Below the pieces are notes generated by a model. That model had not been told where the DNA came from and ran no database searches. It worked only from the letters and a program-made list of their open reading frames with translations. From Cordia subcordata (lineage: Eukaryota > Streptophyta > Magnoliopsida > Boraginales > Cordiaceae): a stretch of 64,000 bases of DNA. The stretch covers positions 13,911,501 to 13,975,500 of the forward strand of contig JAPTOF010000017.1 of NCBI GenBank assembly GCA_028554755.1, read 5' to 3'. How positions within the stretch are numbered: position 1 is the stretch's first letter; each line of letters opens with the position of its first letter. This document shows, one piece after another, positions 50,701 to 60,811 of this stretch. The translations under genes were made by a program, and so were the position numbers.

Positions 50701-51674
50701 GCCCGTTCTCGGTGAAAACCCCGTGAGAATGAAGCGTCTGAAAGTAAATGCTGAAAAAGCAAAAGAGGAGGAGGTGTCTATCAGAGAATCTTTAGAGGCA
50801 AAGGAGGCTCTTCTTGCTCGTGCTGTAAATGAGAATGAGGTATTTAAGTTACACTTGAATTTTGTCTCTGTATGTGAGAGAATCACTTGTATAAGAAAAA
50901 AAAATCTATTTGCCTGTTAAATTAAATCAAATGGCATCTGCAGGGATTGTTCCTTTCTTTATACAAAAGCTTTTCAAATGTACTGGCGGAACCCCTCCAT
51001 GAGGGATTCCCTGACGGAACCTTGCGACCCTCTGATCCGGGAGATGAAATGGCCGTTGACCCTGAAGATTCGTCTGCCATGGATTTGGACAAAGAGAACG
51101 GTAGATCCAAGAAAAGGTGCATAATCTTCTCTCCTTGTCGTACTTCTGATTGAAATTTGTGCAAGCGCTGCTCAGGTTTTTTGTGCTTAATTTTCACCTT
51201 CTTCTATTGGTTCTGGCTAAAAATTGCAGTCACTCCAATGATAGAGGAGGCAGTGGTGGCTATAATCTCAGTGAGAGAGAACAGTGGTGCCTATCAACTT
51301 TGGCTTATGTCAAGTCCATTACTAGACAATTTGCTTCAGAAGTAAGTAATCCATTGTCCACTGCTTTTTTGGCTTCCTTCCCTCCTCTGTTCTGACTTTT
51401 CTCTATTTGGGACTCCTTAATGAAAGATTTGAGACTGTCAAAAGAGAAAAGACCTTATATCATAATCGTTCAGCCATCCTCCTCGTATCTCTGGGACTGG
51501 TTACTGCTGCTTATCAGCTTTTGTACTAACTTTCCCCTCCCTCTCTTATGCCTTGTTTAACAGATATGGCCACACGTTGAGAAGTTAGATGCTGAAATAT
51601 TAACCGAAGATGTGCATCCTCTTTTCCGGAGAGCGGTTTATTCAGGCCTGCGCCGACCTATGAATGGAATGTAA
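36254..51674 (+). CDS. ABH1: Nuclear cap-binding protein subunit 1 (CBP80)
   Basis: Nineteen exons encode 862 residues: 36254-36337, 36454-36513, 36926-36982, 37603-37674, 38208-38270, 39264-39440, 40201-40332, 40806-40872, 41760-41959, 42596-42666, 43318-43402, 44587-44655, 44769-44887, 48585-48723, 49350-49847, 50540-50839, 50944-51116, 51230-51341, 51564-51674. Frames join throughout. The N-terminal MIF4G domain begins [20 protein letters not shown]. The two further MIF4G-like domains include [32 protein letters not shown] and [23 protein letters not shown]80 is the scaffold of the nuclear cap-binding complex with CBP20, acting in splicing, microRNA processing and mRNA export. Arabidopsis mutants (abh1/ensalada) are abscisic-acid hypersensitive. 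Intron 13 (44888-48584, 3.7 kb) contains mosaic plastid DNA, yet the exons are intact. Confidence 0.97.
38683..38708. repeat. (TA)n microsatellite in CBP80 intron 5
   Basis: About 26 bp of AT dinucleotides followed by a T tract. Confidence 0.85.
45204..45856 (-). pseudogene. trnV-UAC: Plastid trnV-UAC copy with intron (nuclear insertion)
   Basis: The 5' exon is 45856-45819, AGGGCTATAGCTCAGTTGGT onward to anticodon context GTTTACAC. The 3' exon is 45238-45204, running CGAGAAGGTCTACGG to CCGTATAGCCCTA. The 580-bp intron between them is of usual size for the trnV group II intron. It is structurally complete, but in the nucleus it should not be expressed as a functional tRNA because that intron needs plastid splicing factors. 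Confidence 0.88.
45898..45935 (-). pseudogene. Chimeric tRNA 5' half, trnI-GAU joined to trnV-UAC
   Basis: On the minus strand it starts GGGCTATTAGCTCA, as trnI-GAU does. It then continues TTGGTAGAGCACCTCGTTTA, which belongs to trnV-UAC. The switch occurs in the D-arm where both genes share AGCTCA and GGTAGAGC. About 40 bp then separate it from the complete trnV 5' exon. Confidence 0.75.
45936..46030 (-). other. Plastid rrn16-trnI spacer fragment
   Basis: The minus strand reads GGGGGCGAAAAAAGGAAAGA and later TTTCTCTCGCTTTTGGCAT, GGCCCCCAGTGGGAGGCTCG, directly before the trnI start. I recognise this order as the spacer between the 16S rRNA gene and trnI-GAU in the plastid inverted repeat. Confidence 0.75.
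46192..46272 (-). pseudogene. trnL-CAA: Plastid trnL-CAA copy (nuclear insertion)
   Basis: 81 nt, from GCCTTGGTGGTGAAATGGTA at the 5' end to CTCTTCAAGGCA at the 3' end, with anticodon loop ACTCAAAAT (CAA) and a long variable arm. The anticodon stem reads CGCAAGACTC where plastids normally have CGCGAGACTC. That is a G-to-A change breaking a stem pair, typical of decay by deamination in nuclear copies. Confidence 0.88.
46378..46530 (+). pseudogene. matK: matK C-terminal fragment (plastid maturase)
   Basis: The translation from 46378 has the conserved domain X phrases [17 protein letters not shown] and [20 protein letters not shown] of plastid MatK. It ends at EEQVLSL, where the remaining matK residues (normally about 40) are replaced by other sequence. 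It lacks the start and most of the protein. Its frame is still open. Confidence 0.85.
46531..47696 (+). other. Plastid-like spacer between matK and rpoB fragments
   Basis: 46531-46641 stays open in the matK frame but encodes no MatK sequence and was not identified. From about 46642 the AT-rich spacer leads directly and without disturbance to the rpoB start codon, so it is probably the plastid spacer upstream of rpoB. It is unverified base by base. Confidence 0.5.
47697..47906 (+). pseudogene. rpoB: rpoB 5' fragment (plastid RNA polymerase beta subunit)
   Basis: Starts at ATG with the conserved N terminus [20 protein letters not shown] and continues to [13 protein letters not shown], about 70 codons. 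After that it leaves RpoB and runs into an unrelated 28-codon tail that stops at 47993. More than 90% of the gene is missing. Confidence 0.9.
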
Positions 51675-52145
51675 TTTGCGCGGACATTTTTGTTTTCTAG
51701 AATTTAGATGCAATATTGCTAATTGATGGGTGTACATTGAAGGAACCAGTAAAATACTGACAGTGTTAGGTAAGAGTTGCAAGTTGGTTGTAAGAGAACT
51801 TCTGTACCAGTTGATCATTTGTATACTTGACATTAGTGAGGCTCGAGAAAAATCAGAACTGAATACTAGGTCACAGAATTCTGGTTTCAATCTCTTTCTG
51901 TAGACGTTTTTGTCGCTATTATCTTCGTTAATATTATATAATACCATAATGAACCGGACCCAACATGATCGTAGTACTTAGTATATCCAGCAAAAAGGGG
52001 ACGATTGGAAAACAGATACTTGGGTGTTTTTTGTGACATTTTGGCAAGAAAAGCGAGCATGCGAGCCCAAGCTCCCCTGCTGGAAGACCTATCTTACGAA
52101 ATATGCTTATGCTTTTGTTCGCTCTGTCTATGGAACGAGGCGATC

Positions 52146-52353
52146 GGCCCGTTTGGATTGATTTTTTTCAATAACTTTTTTTTAATGACTTTTAAAAAAT
52201 AATTTTTTTTGAGAAGTTGAAAATTCTGACATCTAAAAAAAGTTGTATTTGAACTTTTTTAAGAGTTTTAATTTTTTAAAAAATCAAATCAAATAATTAT
52301 TACAAATTTAAATTAATTTTTTTTCCTAAAAAAAAAACCAATCCAAACAATCC
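52146..52353. repeat. Tourist-like MITE, family A, copy 4
   Basis: The left end GGCCCGTTTGGATTGATTTT and right end CCAATCCAAACAATCC are inverted repeats; the interior is A/T only. About 208 bp. Confidence 0.7.
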
Positions 52354-52429
52354 TGAAAACTAACATGCACAGCCAGCCATGCCAGCCAGATGAAGACATT
52401 CGAGAGCCGGTCGGCCATAGCGAAAGTAT

Positions 52430-52565
52430 GCATTGCCGTTCAAAGTTAACTTTCATACAAACGCTCAGCAAGTGGTGCATTGTCATCCAAAGTTGACTTT
52501 CACAGATTACAAACACAGCTTAGCAAAACTTGCTCGACTTGAATAGCTTAGCAAAACTTGCTCGA
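52430..52565. repeat. Nested tandem duplications
   Basis: AGCTTAGCAAAACTTGCTCG occurs at 52517 and again at 52545 (period 28). Just before, GCATTG...CAAAGTT(A/G)ACTTTCA occurs at about 52431 and 52478. It looks like a small decaying minisatellite. Confidence 0.75.
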
Positions 52566-52719
52566 ACTTACCAACTAATAATCGTTGTGAACAATGAATC
52601 TTGGACTTGTCCAGACAAGGATTTATTTTTCCTTCACAACTGTCGTATCTTAAGAGATTGATACTTGACTCAGAGGAACGACATCAAAGCCGCCACAGTT
52701 TAATCTTTGCACAATCAGA

Positions 52720-54946
52720 TCACAGTTTGCTGGTAGGAACTCCAACTGGTGCAGCTCTTGATTTTTTCTCCACCATTCGTGAAAGCTGCTTGACGGCTTC
52801 CTTGGACAGATGGCGAGGCCGACTCAACCATAGCCCTCCATCTACCACCATGGTGGTTCCATTTATATATTTTCCTACAGATATCCATACTCAAATGTGG
52901 TCAGGATCTCTCACCATGAAAAGATGATAACATTAGTCAGAAAAATCAGGATTCAGGAGTTATTACTAGCACGCAATTGTAGTCTCTCTTTTTGAAGGCT
53001 GGAAGTCTGGCTCAAGGAAACTCTAGCCAGCAAGATTGGACATAGAGTTCATTATTAATTAATATCGAACCATATACCATACTTGCAATAGGAGGGGTTG
53101 CAGTACTCATCCCTGGAATAGTTCTGAGTAGGCAACAGCATATACAATCGTACCAAGGATTGTGCAAAAGGAATTAGTCTTATGAAGACTACGAGACCAA
53201 ATTTTGATAAATTTCATGGAAACAAAGGGGAGCAGGGAGTATCAGAATTACTGAGACCAGGGAAGAAATGCCCGGAACAGACCTTAAGAAGTTGAATTCA
53301 AATGGTGGACCAGGGTCAGTCGGAAAAACCACTGTTGCAATCTGAGAATAAACAGTTGCACGGGTTGTGCAGAGGAAGAAAGAGAGAGAGGCAGAGTGGA
53401 AAAAAGGGTGCAGAAGATTTGATGAAGAAATATGCGCTATCTAGTACTTGTGATCTAGAAGGTAGCAGATCATCAAATAGAGGGAGAAAAATCAATGCAT
53501 GACATCAACAGTAATAGAAAGATTACACTAGGTGAGGGTGACATTGTAGCTGCCCACCAAAAGCAGAAGCAACAAACATGGTGTATATTTTAAAGGGGAT
53601 GATGCATTTGCCCTAGTGCAATAGCCTCTCAGAGAAAGTGAATGCAGATATTTCACAGGAAAGGGTACGAACCAGCGTCTGATGCTAGGAAGAGAGCAGC
53701 CATAGCGATATCCCACTTCTCCCCAACTTTGAAGAGAGGCATATATTCCCTGGCTTTACTCTCCATCTCAGCAGGTGCAAGTTTGCGCAGACCAGCAGTA
53801 TCACCTATAGGCCCTGGTGCAATCCCGTTAACCCTGATATCATAGTCCGTGCCCCACTCCAGAGCTAAATTTCTTGTAAGGGCATCAACAGCTGCCTAGA
53901 GATGACCCGAAAAGAAGTTGCGGTGAAATTTGTTAAAATGTAAAAGTCAATCTTTGAAGAAAGCAAACATGAGCAGTGCAAACCTTTGCGGCAGCTACAT
54001 GGATTTGATACCACGATGCTGTGTAATGCAAAGTAGCACTTATGTTGAGTATCATTCCTCCGCCGGATGAGGTCCTTCCGGGCCCACCCTTCTTAAGAAA
54101 GGGCAGTGCTTCATGGCACATAGTGAAGGTACCAACAGAATCAATATCCATAACTGTGGTCACAAGGGGGCATGTAAAATGCATTCAGGGCACTAAAGAA
54201 GGAGGATATAAATGAGAACCAAGGCATGTTTGAACCCACAGGTGAGTGCAGAAAATATCTTTTTACCTGTTCGAAAGCCATTAGGAGACAAATCCTCAGG
54301 GGACACAAGAAAATTGCCAGCGGCAGCATTGACGAGAATATCAAGCTTCCCAAAATGCTTGATAGTTGACTCCACGACTCTCTTTGCATCCTCCTGTTTG
54401 CGGACGTCCCCCTCAAAGCCAACTGCCTGAGAAAATGAATCAACAATTGAAGAATGCGGCATTTAGCCGATGAGAACAAGAACCATGTGGTGTGGTGGTG
54501 TAATTCAAGACATATTTAACAGACAGAAAAAAGAGAAAAAAAAAAAAGAAAAGAAGAAAAGAAAAGAAATTGATTTCACAGGTCGTATGGATTGGCTTAA
54601 TAAGAAACTAGTGATTGAAAGAGTGGGAATTAATAAAATTTCGATCAAAGGCTGGCAGCAAAACAAGACAAGCTTACAAGAACAAACAAATATTTGAGAA
54701 ATAAATTGACTAGTCAAAGCCTGGGTCAGAAAGAGTTACCGGAATACCGAGGGAACGGAGGGAGGAGACGGCGACGTCAAGAACGTTCTTGCGCCGGCCC
54801 ATGATGGCGATGGAAGCTCCATGCTTCCCGAACTGGGTGGAGATCTCCAACCCGATACCCGACCCGCCTCCAGTTAACAGAGCCACCGTGCCTTTTAGTA
54901 CATCTGCCTTGTACGGAGAAGAAGAAGAAGAAGAAGACGACTCCAT
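52720..54946 (-). CDS. Peroxisomal 2,4-dienoyl-CoA reductase (SDR2b-like)
   Basis: Five minus-strand exons (54946-54740, 54426-54267, 54153-53984, 53895-53673, 52874-52720) encode 304 residues. After a Ser-rich start the NAD(P)-binding motif TGGGSGIG appears near residue 30, followed by IMGRR, GDVRKQEDA and NAAAGNF. Further on are SATLHYTASWYQIHVAAAKAAVDA, with the Tyr and Lys region of short-chain dehydrogenases, then NGIAPGPIGDT. The last three residues are SKL, the type-1 peroxisomal import signal. The best family match is the plant dienoyl-CoA reductase that uses NADPH to remove awkward double bonds so unsaturated fatty acids can pass through beta-oxidation. Exon 2 uses the first of two closely spaced acceptors (TCAGGCAG), opposite to the choice in the methyltransferase gene. 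Confidence 0.95.
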
Positions 54947-55485
54947 TTCTGTGAATCTCAACCAACTAAATCACCAGAGTAGTCGCGAAAAAGCTTGGAG
55001 CCAGCAATTTCTTATGTGCATATAATCTAAATAATAATAATAATAATCAATGTGGTTGTCGTTCCGTGTGTAATTGTAATAAATCTATTATTAATTATTA
55101 GTCAGTCGCGTCGGCCTTTTCTTTTTCCTTTTCCTTTTTTTCCTTTCACTTCGATGATATCGAAAATTTGTTTTATTTTTACTCTTTTTTTTTTTGCTTC
55201 GCTCGTTGTGGCTAAAAAGATTGCGGTATTTTTTTATTTTATTTATTAGACAATTTAATGTTATTATTATTTGTTCCGCTACTATTCCTGCGTGGACCTT
55301 CTTTTGTTTTTGTTTTTAGTGAAAACTATAATGCTTTCTACAAGACTGCAATGTTGCAGCCCAACAACGCCCTCCGGGCCCGCCCCTATAAAAGAACCCT
55401 AGCTTTTCGGGTTCGGCTCTAAATATTATTGCATCTCCTTCTGCTTCTGCTGCTGCTGCTGCTGCTGTAAAAAGTTAAAAAGGAT
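54947..55485. promoter_or_regulatory. Shared divergent promoter, reductase and helicase genes
   Basis: 539 bp separate the two start codons. On the helicase side a TATA-like CCTATAAAAGAACCCTAG (about 55384-55401) joins a TATA box to a telo-box-like AACCCTAG. A GCAGCCCA site II-like element (about 55356) and GGGCCCGCCC lie upstream. Telo boxes with site II elements are common in ribosome-biogenesis gene promoters, which suits an RH36-type helicase. A (CTG)n run at 55447-55468 lies in the leader. Confidence 0.5.
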
Positions 55486-58400
55486 ATGGACGACGAAGCT
55501 CAAATAGATGTAAGCTTCCCTTTATTCTCCCGCAAAAAACCAAAAAACCAACAACCATCCTCCAGTGCCGCCGCCGCCGTCACCACATCCACGATCCAAG
55601 AACTCACCAAAGAAACAGACCCAAACCCTACGCCCAACCACGTCACCTTCTCCGACTTGGGTCTATCCCAGTGGGGCGTCCAGACCTGCAAAGAGCTTGG
55701 CATGAAGAAGCCCACACCCGTCCAACGCCACTGCATTCCCCGTATCCTTTCAGGCCAGGACGTTCTGGGTCTGGCCCAAACTGGTAGCGGCAAGACTGCA
55801 GCTTTCGCTCTCCCTATTCTTCACCGCCTCGCCGAGGACCCTTTCGGGGTTTTCGCTCTGGTTTTGACTCCAACACGCGAGCTGGCTTACCAGCTCGCCG
55901 AGCACTTCCGGGCACTTGGCTCCGGCTTGAGTTTGAGGTGTGCGGTCGTGGTGGGTGGTATGGATATGCTAAACCAGGCACGGACTTTGATGCAGCGGCC
56001 CCATGTCGTTATCGCCACGCCCGGGAGGATTAAGGTTCTCATTGAACAGAATCCTGATATTCCTGCTGTCTTCTCTAATACTACGGTAAAAAGACATCAC
56101 CTTTGCTGAAAACATTGTAGCCTGTTTAGTGTTTGTACGTGAATTTATGAGTCGCCCAAGCTATGTGGCCTATTTGCCTTGTTAGGTGTTCGAATGCATT
56201 TGCCTGTCACATCTCAGATATGTGAGCAAGATTACACCTTTTGAATTAATTTGTAATTAATGACCCATTCTCAAAATATACGAAAACCAGTTCGTATGTG
56301 TCATTCAGACAAATTGACTATATGTTGAGCGCATTTTTGGATCTTGTAAGTGCTTACTAGAGGGCATATGGTATACCGGCTGTCTCTGAGAGCCTGTAAT
56401 TGTGTTTCCATTTTTGCAGTTCTTGGTTTTGGATGAAGCAGACAGAATTCTGGATGTTGGTTTTGAGGAGGAATTAAGGGTTGTGTTCAACTGCTTGCCC
56501 AAGAATCGGCAGACTTTACTGTTTTCTGCAACCATGACGAGCAACTTGCAGACACTTCTTGAGCTATCAGCTAATAAGGCATTCTTCTATGAAGCTTATG
56601 AAGGCTTCAAGACTGTGGAATCTCTTAAGCAACAATATGTCTTTATCCCCAAAAACGTTAAAGATGTCTATCTATACTACCTTTTGTCCAAGTTGGAAGA
56701 CATGGATGTTCGCTCTGCTATCATTTTTGTTTCCACTTGCAGGTGCAGCTTCCTTCTCTGTCTTGAGCAATATCATTTGTCAGTTACACTTGATATATGA
56801 TTGTCACTCTTATTGTTATTCACGTTAAATGTTAGTCTTCAAAGCGCATCAGTTATGTGCTGCATTCATTGTAAAACTGGGTGTACTAGCTATTGCTACC
56901 TTAAGAGGGTGTCTGCTAGTGCTTATTAATGCTTATTTGAGTGCGTAAGCACCCAAATTGAGAAGTTCCTGTCACTAGCTTTTATTTTGGGTGTTTATAA
57001 GCACCCAAATAAGCACTGCCAAACACCCTCTTAAAGCTGTTATATTTCAGGGCAAAGGATTTGGAGGTTTGGTTTTTTGTCTTGGCAGATCCTAATTCTT
57101 ATGGTCCAAATGGATAAATATGATGTAGCAATTTATGACTGAAAACAATATTGGTGCTCTGCACATAATCATTCCACTCAAAACTATTATGATTGAAGTC
57201 CTTTCATATGTGTTATCATGTAGCTTGACAATAAGCAATCATGTTCTGACTTATGAGTGTTGATGTGCCACTGGATTTTATTGATCATCTGTAGTCTGCT
57301 TTTCTGTGATTGAGCAGGGGTTGTCAGCTGCTAAGTTTGCTGCTGGAAGAGCTTGAGGTGGAAGCTGCGGCGTTGCATTCATTTAAATCTCAGTCTCTTA
57401 GGCTTTCTGCACTACATAAATTCAAATCTGGACAGGTCCCCATACTGCTTGCCACTGATGTTGCCAGTCGTGGTTTGGATATTCCAACTGTTGATCTGGT
57501 CATAAACTTTGATATTCCAGGGTAATAATACTGATCATATAGATGTAAACTTTAAAGAGTGATAAAAATTTTCTTCGTTACTACTGACTGGTTGGTCTTC
57601 TACAGGTTCCCACGGGATTATGTTCACCGTGTTGGGCGTACTGCAAGAGCAGGAAGGGGAGGTCTTGCTGTTAGCTTTGTTACACAGGTGAAGGATTTGC
57701 TTCCAAAGATTTGTTGTTTTCCCCATATTGTTATATCAAAGGGACCCACGTGTTTTACCAAAGAGGACCAATAAAAGAAAAAGAGTACTATACTATACTG
57801 GAAGTTGGATGTTCTTTGTTCTCTTCGCTGACCTTTATAGTGTATGTTGCAGAATGATGTTGACCTTATCCATGCAATTGAAGATTTACTTGGGAAGCAA
57901 TTGGAGAAATTTGAATGCAAAGAAGATGAGGTGCTTGCTGAAATTACAAAGGTGAGATCTCCTAGCAATTTTTGTTGGATTTTATGAAAAACTGTCCTGT
58001 GAATTCTTGCACTTATTGTCGTTTCTGTTTGTGTTCAGCATGAACCATTTCTTTCTTGTGGCACAATTTTTCGGCCAAATATCACGATGAAATTTCCCTT
58101 GCACATTCAATTCTGTCACTTTATTGCACAAAGAACCAATGTTGATATAGAATTAAGTTCTGTTTGGCTTAGTGCGAAAGTTGAGGCTGTTCCGTTTAAC
58201 TCCTTTTAGAAACAGCTTTTAGGTAAAAGCAAAAGGTAAAAAAAGCAAAAAAAAAAAGAAGGGAAACTCCAAAAATAATTGAAAGCTAAAGATCTAAAAT
58301 ATAGGACCAAGCAATTATCCACTTTTGTTCAACAACACTTCTACTCAATGCTGAAAGTTCTACAGCTCCAAAAGCTAATAATTTACAGCGCCTTCTGACA

Positions 58401-59159
58401 TATATATGTGTGTGTGTGCGTGCGCGTTTGTTTGTGTGATCTCTTTCTACACTGCTTCCGAAAAAATGTAGAATTACTCCATGTATTTTCACTTTGTTGT
58501 CCAGATAGCCAACATTAACATACAGAATCACTCCCTTTCTGTATTTTCACTTTGGTGTCTAGATAGCTGATGTTAACATATAGAATTACCCTCTTTCTGT
58601 GGGGTATTGTATTCATTGCCGAAGTTATTTGAAGCTGGAGTACAAGTGGATTGTACAGAATTCCAAACTTGCATTCTGGTGGTTTCAAGGTGTAATACTG
58701 TAACATGTATTGAGTTACCACCTCATCTAAAAATTGGTTAAAAGTTGGTGCCTTCTCTGATGAAGATATCTTATATTCGCCTTTCTGTATAAAATGTAAA
58801 AGAGATTAATTTCTATCCTTAGCAATCAGAAAACAAAACACACTATGTTATCGGATTTTTGTCCTTCCCCTTTTATTGTTCAGCTTGCACCAACCTCTAT
58901 TCATGCCATGCAGATGGCGAGTGACCACTGTATCCAAAAGCCCAAGCAGTCAATTTTTTTATGAGCTGTTTGTGACCTTTGCTTATAGGTTTACAAAGCA
59001 AAACGTGTGGCAACGATGAAGATGATGGATGATGGCTTTGACGAGAAAGCAAAAGCACGGAAGGCGCAGAAACTTAAGATGTTAGCAGAGAAAGGTCCAT
59101 TGAAGAAACGAAGTAGGAAGCGGAAAAAAGAAAGATCTAGTATAGAAGTAGAAGGCTGA
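55486..59159 (+). CDS. RH36: DEAD-box ATP-dependent RNA helicase 36-like
   Basis: Six exons (55486-56085, 56420-56742, 57318-57521, 57606-57687, 57853-57951, 58989-59159) encode 492 residues. Helicase motifs in order: Q motif about 72-85 ([14 protein letters not shown]), Walker A AQTGSGKT 97-104, PTREL 129-133, TPGR 178-181, DEAD 205-208, SAT 236-238, then [12 protein letters not shown] and [13 protein letters not shown] in the second RecA-like domain. The C terminus is Lys/Arg-rich ([10 protein letters not shown]), fitting nucleolar location. It matches Arabidopsis RH36, the counterpart of yeast Dbp8 and human DDX49, which act in 18S rRNA maturation. In Arabidopsis RH36 is needed for female gametophyte development. 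Intron 2 carries a family-B MITE. Confidence 0.95.
56907..57028. repeat. MITE, family B (hAT-like), copy 3
   Basis: The left end GGGTGTCTGCTAGTGCTTAT and right end AAATAAGCACTGCCAAACACCC are inverted repeats. 122 bp, inside helicase intron 2. The flanks CCTTAAGA and TCTTAAAG are imperfect copies, compatible with an old 8-bp duplication. Confidence 0.75.
58470..58605. repeat. Tandem repeat, about 54-58 bp unit, in helicase intron 5
   Basis: AGAATTACTCCATGTATTTTC at 58470, AGAATCACTCCCTTTCTG at 58524 and AGAATTACCCTCTTTCTG at 58582 mark two full units and a partial third. Each full unit contains TATTTTCACTTTG and CAGATAG or TAGATAG. A Z-prone (TA)(TG)(CG) tract lies just before, about 58402-58430. 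Confidence 0.75.
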
Positions 59160-60005
59160 AATTCACCATGCTGGAATGTGTGTGAGCTGCCTCTGATTGA
59201 GTGTATAGAACTTGCAGTTGTGTGCATCAACTTTCCTGAAACATTCTTCAAATACAAAATTGTAATTCAGTACCTCCCATCCTTTTCTCTAATCAAAAAG
59301 GGAATAGGTGGATTTTGTTGTAACTACTTGACATGGTCTATGCCTAAAACATGTTGAGAGCATACAGAATGTTCATGGACCATGCGGCTAAAAGTTTTGA
59401 GGGTGCTTTAGAAGGATGAGTGTATTAATATGGCAGTTTTGTTTACCTGATGAGTTGATTTTGGGTTAAGTCCAATTGGTTGGTTATAGGTATTATTAGT
59501 TCCACCTCCAAGTTTAGCCTAGAGTTAGGTTGCGTCGATGTGGCTGAACTATTCAGCAAACAAGAAAGTGTACTCATCTACGTTGTTATAAAGGACTTCT
59601 GCTTTCCCCTTCTGCACCCAACCTTCCAGATTTTCTTACAGCACCGACAAATTTCTTGCAGTCTGGATCCTCTCATTTCCAGTCTTCCCTTATTCAACAT
59701 CAAAAAATGTACGCTCATGCAGATCAAAACAAAAACTTAAATAACATCACATCAGACATCAGTTTCCAGTTTTTTCTTTCGCCTGATGCATGTTCAAGCA
59801 TTAGGCAACATGAAACAGCCTTACAGGGCAGGAACACAGGTGCTTAACTGCACAAAACTGTAACAACCAATTCCTAAATTACATTTCCCAACATATGCTG
59901 CGGGAGCAACCTAAAACAAAATAAGCACTATCACACGGAGTTTCTAAATTTGGAAGCACATAAAATATGTGAGAACGCGTCCATAACATAAAGCCCAAGA
60001 TTACA
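59160..60005. other. Intergenic between convergent genes
   Basis: 3' flanks of the helicase and NF-YC genes. No coding sequence or repeat was recognised. Confidence 0.6.
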
Positions 60006-60761
60006 TTATTTCTCCCTTTGATGCTGCGGGGGCTGCTGCAACTGCTGAGATTGCGACTGCGGCCATGGCATAAAAGACACAGGTGGGCGAGGCTGCTGAC
60101 CAGCAAACAGTGCCTCTTGATCAACAGGTTTCCCCATCATCATTCCTGGGGGTCCGACCGGGTGCTGAGGTGGAACATAATAATATGGAATTGAATCTGC
60201 TGGAGATCCCACCAAAGGGATGGTGGCCTTTGTCACACCAAGCCCTTCCTCCTTCAGCTCATCCCTTGGAATTATGTCAACCAAGAAATCGAAAACATCG
60301 GTTCTTGAAATTGCTGCAGCAATATCATTCTTCTGGAGGGTCCGCCTCTTGTTTTCTTCTGTATGGATCCATGATCGTAGCGTCAGCTCCAAGATGAACA
60401 TCTCACATGCCTTTGCAAAGACCACTGGAGCTTCAGCAGAAATCATTCGTACATCTTCATCTGCTTTCATTATCTTTTTTATCCGAGCAAGGGGGAGACT
60501 GTGATACTTGAAATCAGTCGTTTGCTCAATTTCATGCATTTGATTACTCCAGAAAGCTTGAAGCTGCTGTTGGCTATGAAAATGCTGTGGTTGATGATAG
60601 GCAAGCTGATGTGAGGGAGGAGGAAAAGTGCTTGCAGGCTGAGTTGGTGAAGAGACAGCCATGGCGGGACTTCCAGTGGCTACCATATTGTAGGGCACTT
60701 GACCATTACCTGCTCCCATCCCTACCGACTGCTGCTGTTGATTCTGTTCATTATGATCCAT
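60006..60761 (-). CDS. Nuclear transcription factor Y subunit C (NF-YC)
   Basis: A single coding exon of 251 residues on the minus strand. The N terminus is Gln/Pro/His-rich. The histone-fold core spans about 68-170: [85 protein letters not shown]. The C terminus is Pro/Gln-rich. NF-YC pairs with NF-YB through the histone fold and with NF-YA to bind CCAAT boxes. Plant NF-YC proteins also work with CONSTANS and with bZIP/ABA factors. Sequence and length place it in the NF-YC1/3/4/9 group; the exact paralogue is not resolved. A 5' UTR intron is inferred upstream. Confidence 0.95.
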   Translation of the reverse strand: MDHNEQNQQQQSVGMGAGNGQVPYNMVATGSPAMAVSSPTQPASTFPPPSHQLAYHQPQHFHSQQQLQAFWSNQMHEIEQTTDFKYHSLPLARIKKIMKADEDVRMISAEAPVVFAKACEMFILELTLRSWIHTEENKRRTLQKNDIAAAISRTDVFDFLVDIIPRDELKEEGLGVTKATIPLVGSPADSIPYYYVPPQHPVGPPGMMMGKPVDQEALFAGQQPRPPVSFMPWPQSQSQQLQQPPQHQREK

Positions 60762-60811
60762 GGTTGCTACTGATGGCTTTTATCACCCTTGAGACACTTG
60801 CTTGATTCAGT

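Larger units (their letters stand above)
51675..52719. other. Intergenic between convergent genes
   Basis: Between the stops of CBP80 and the dienoyl-CoA reductase gene. It holds a family-A MITE (52146-52353) and a short tandem-duplicated stretch (about 52430-52565). The outer parts are 3' UTRs. Confidence 0.6.
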
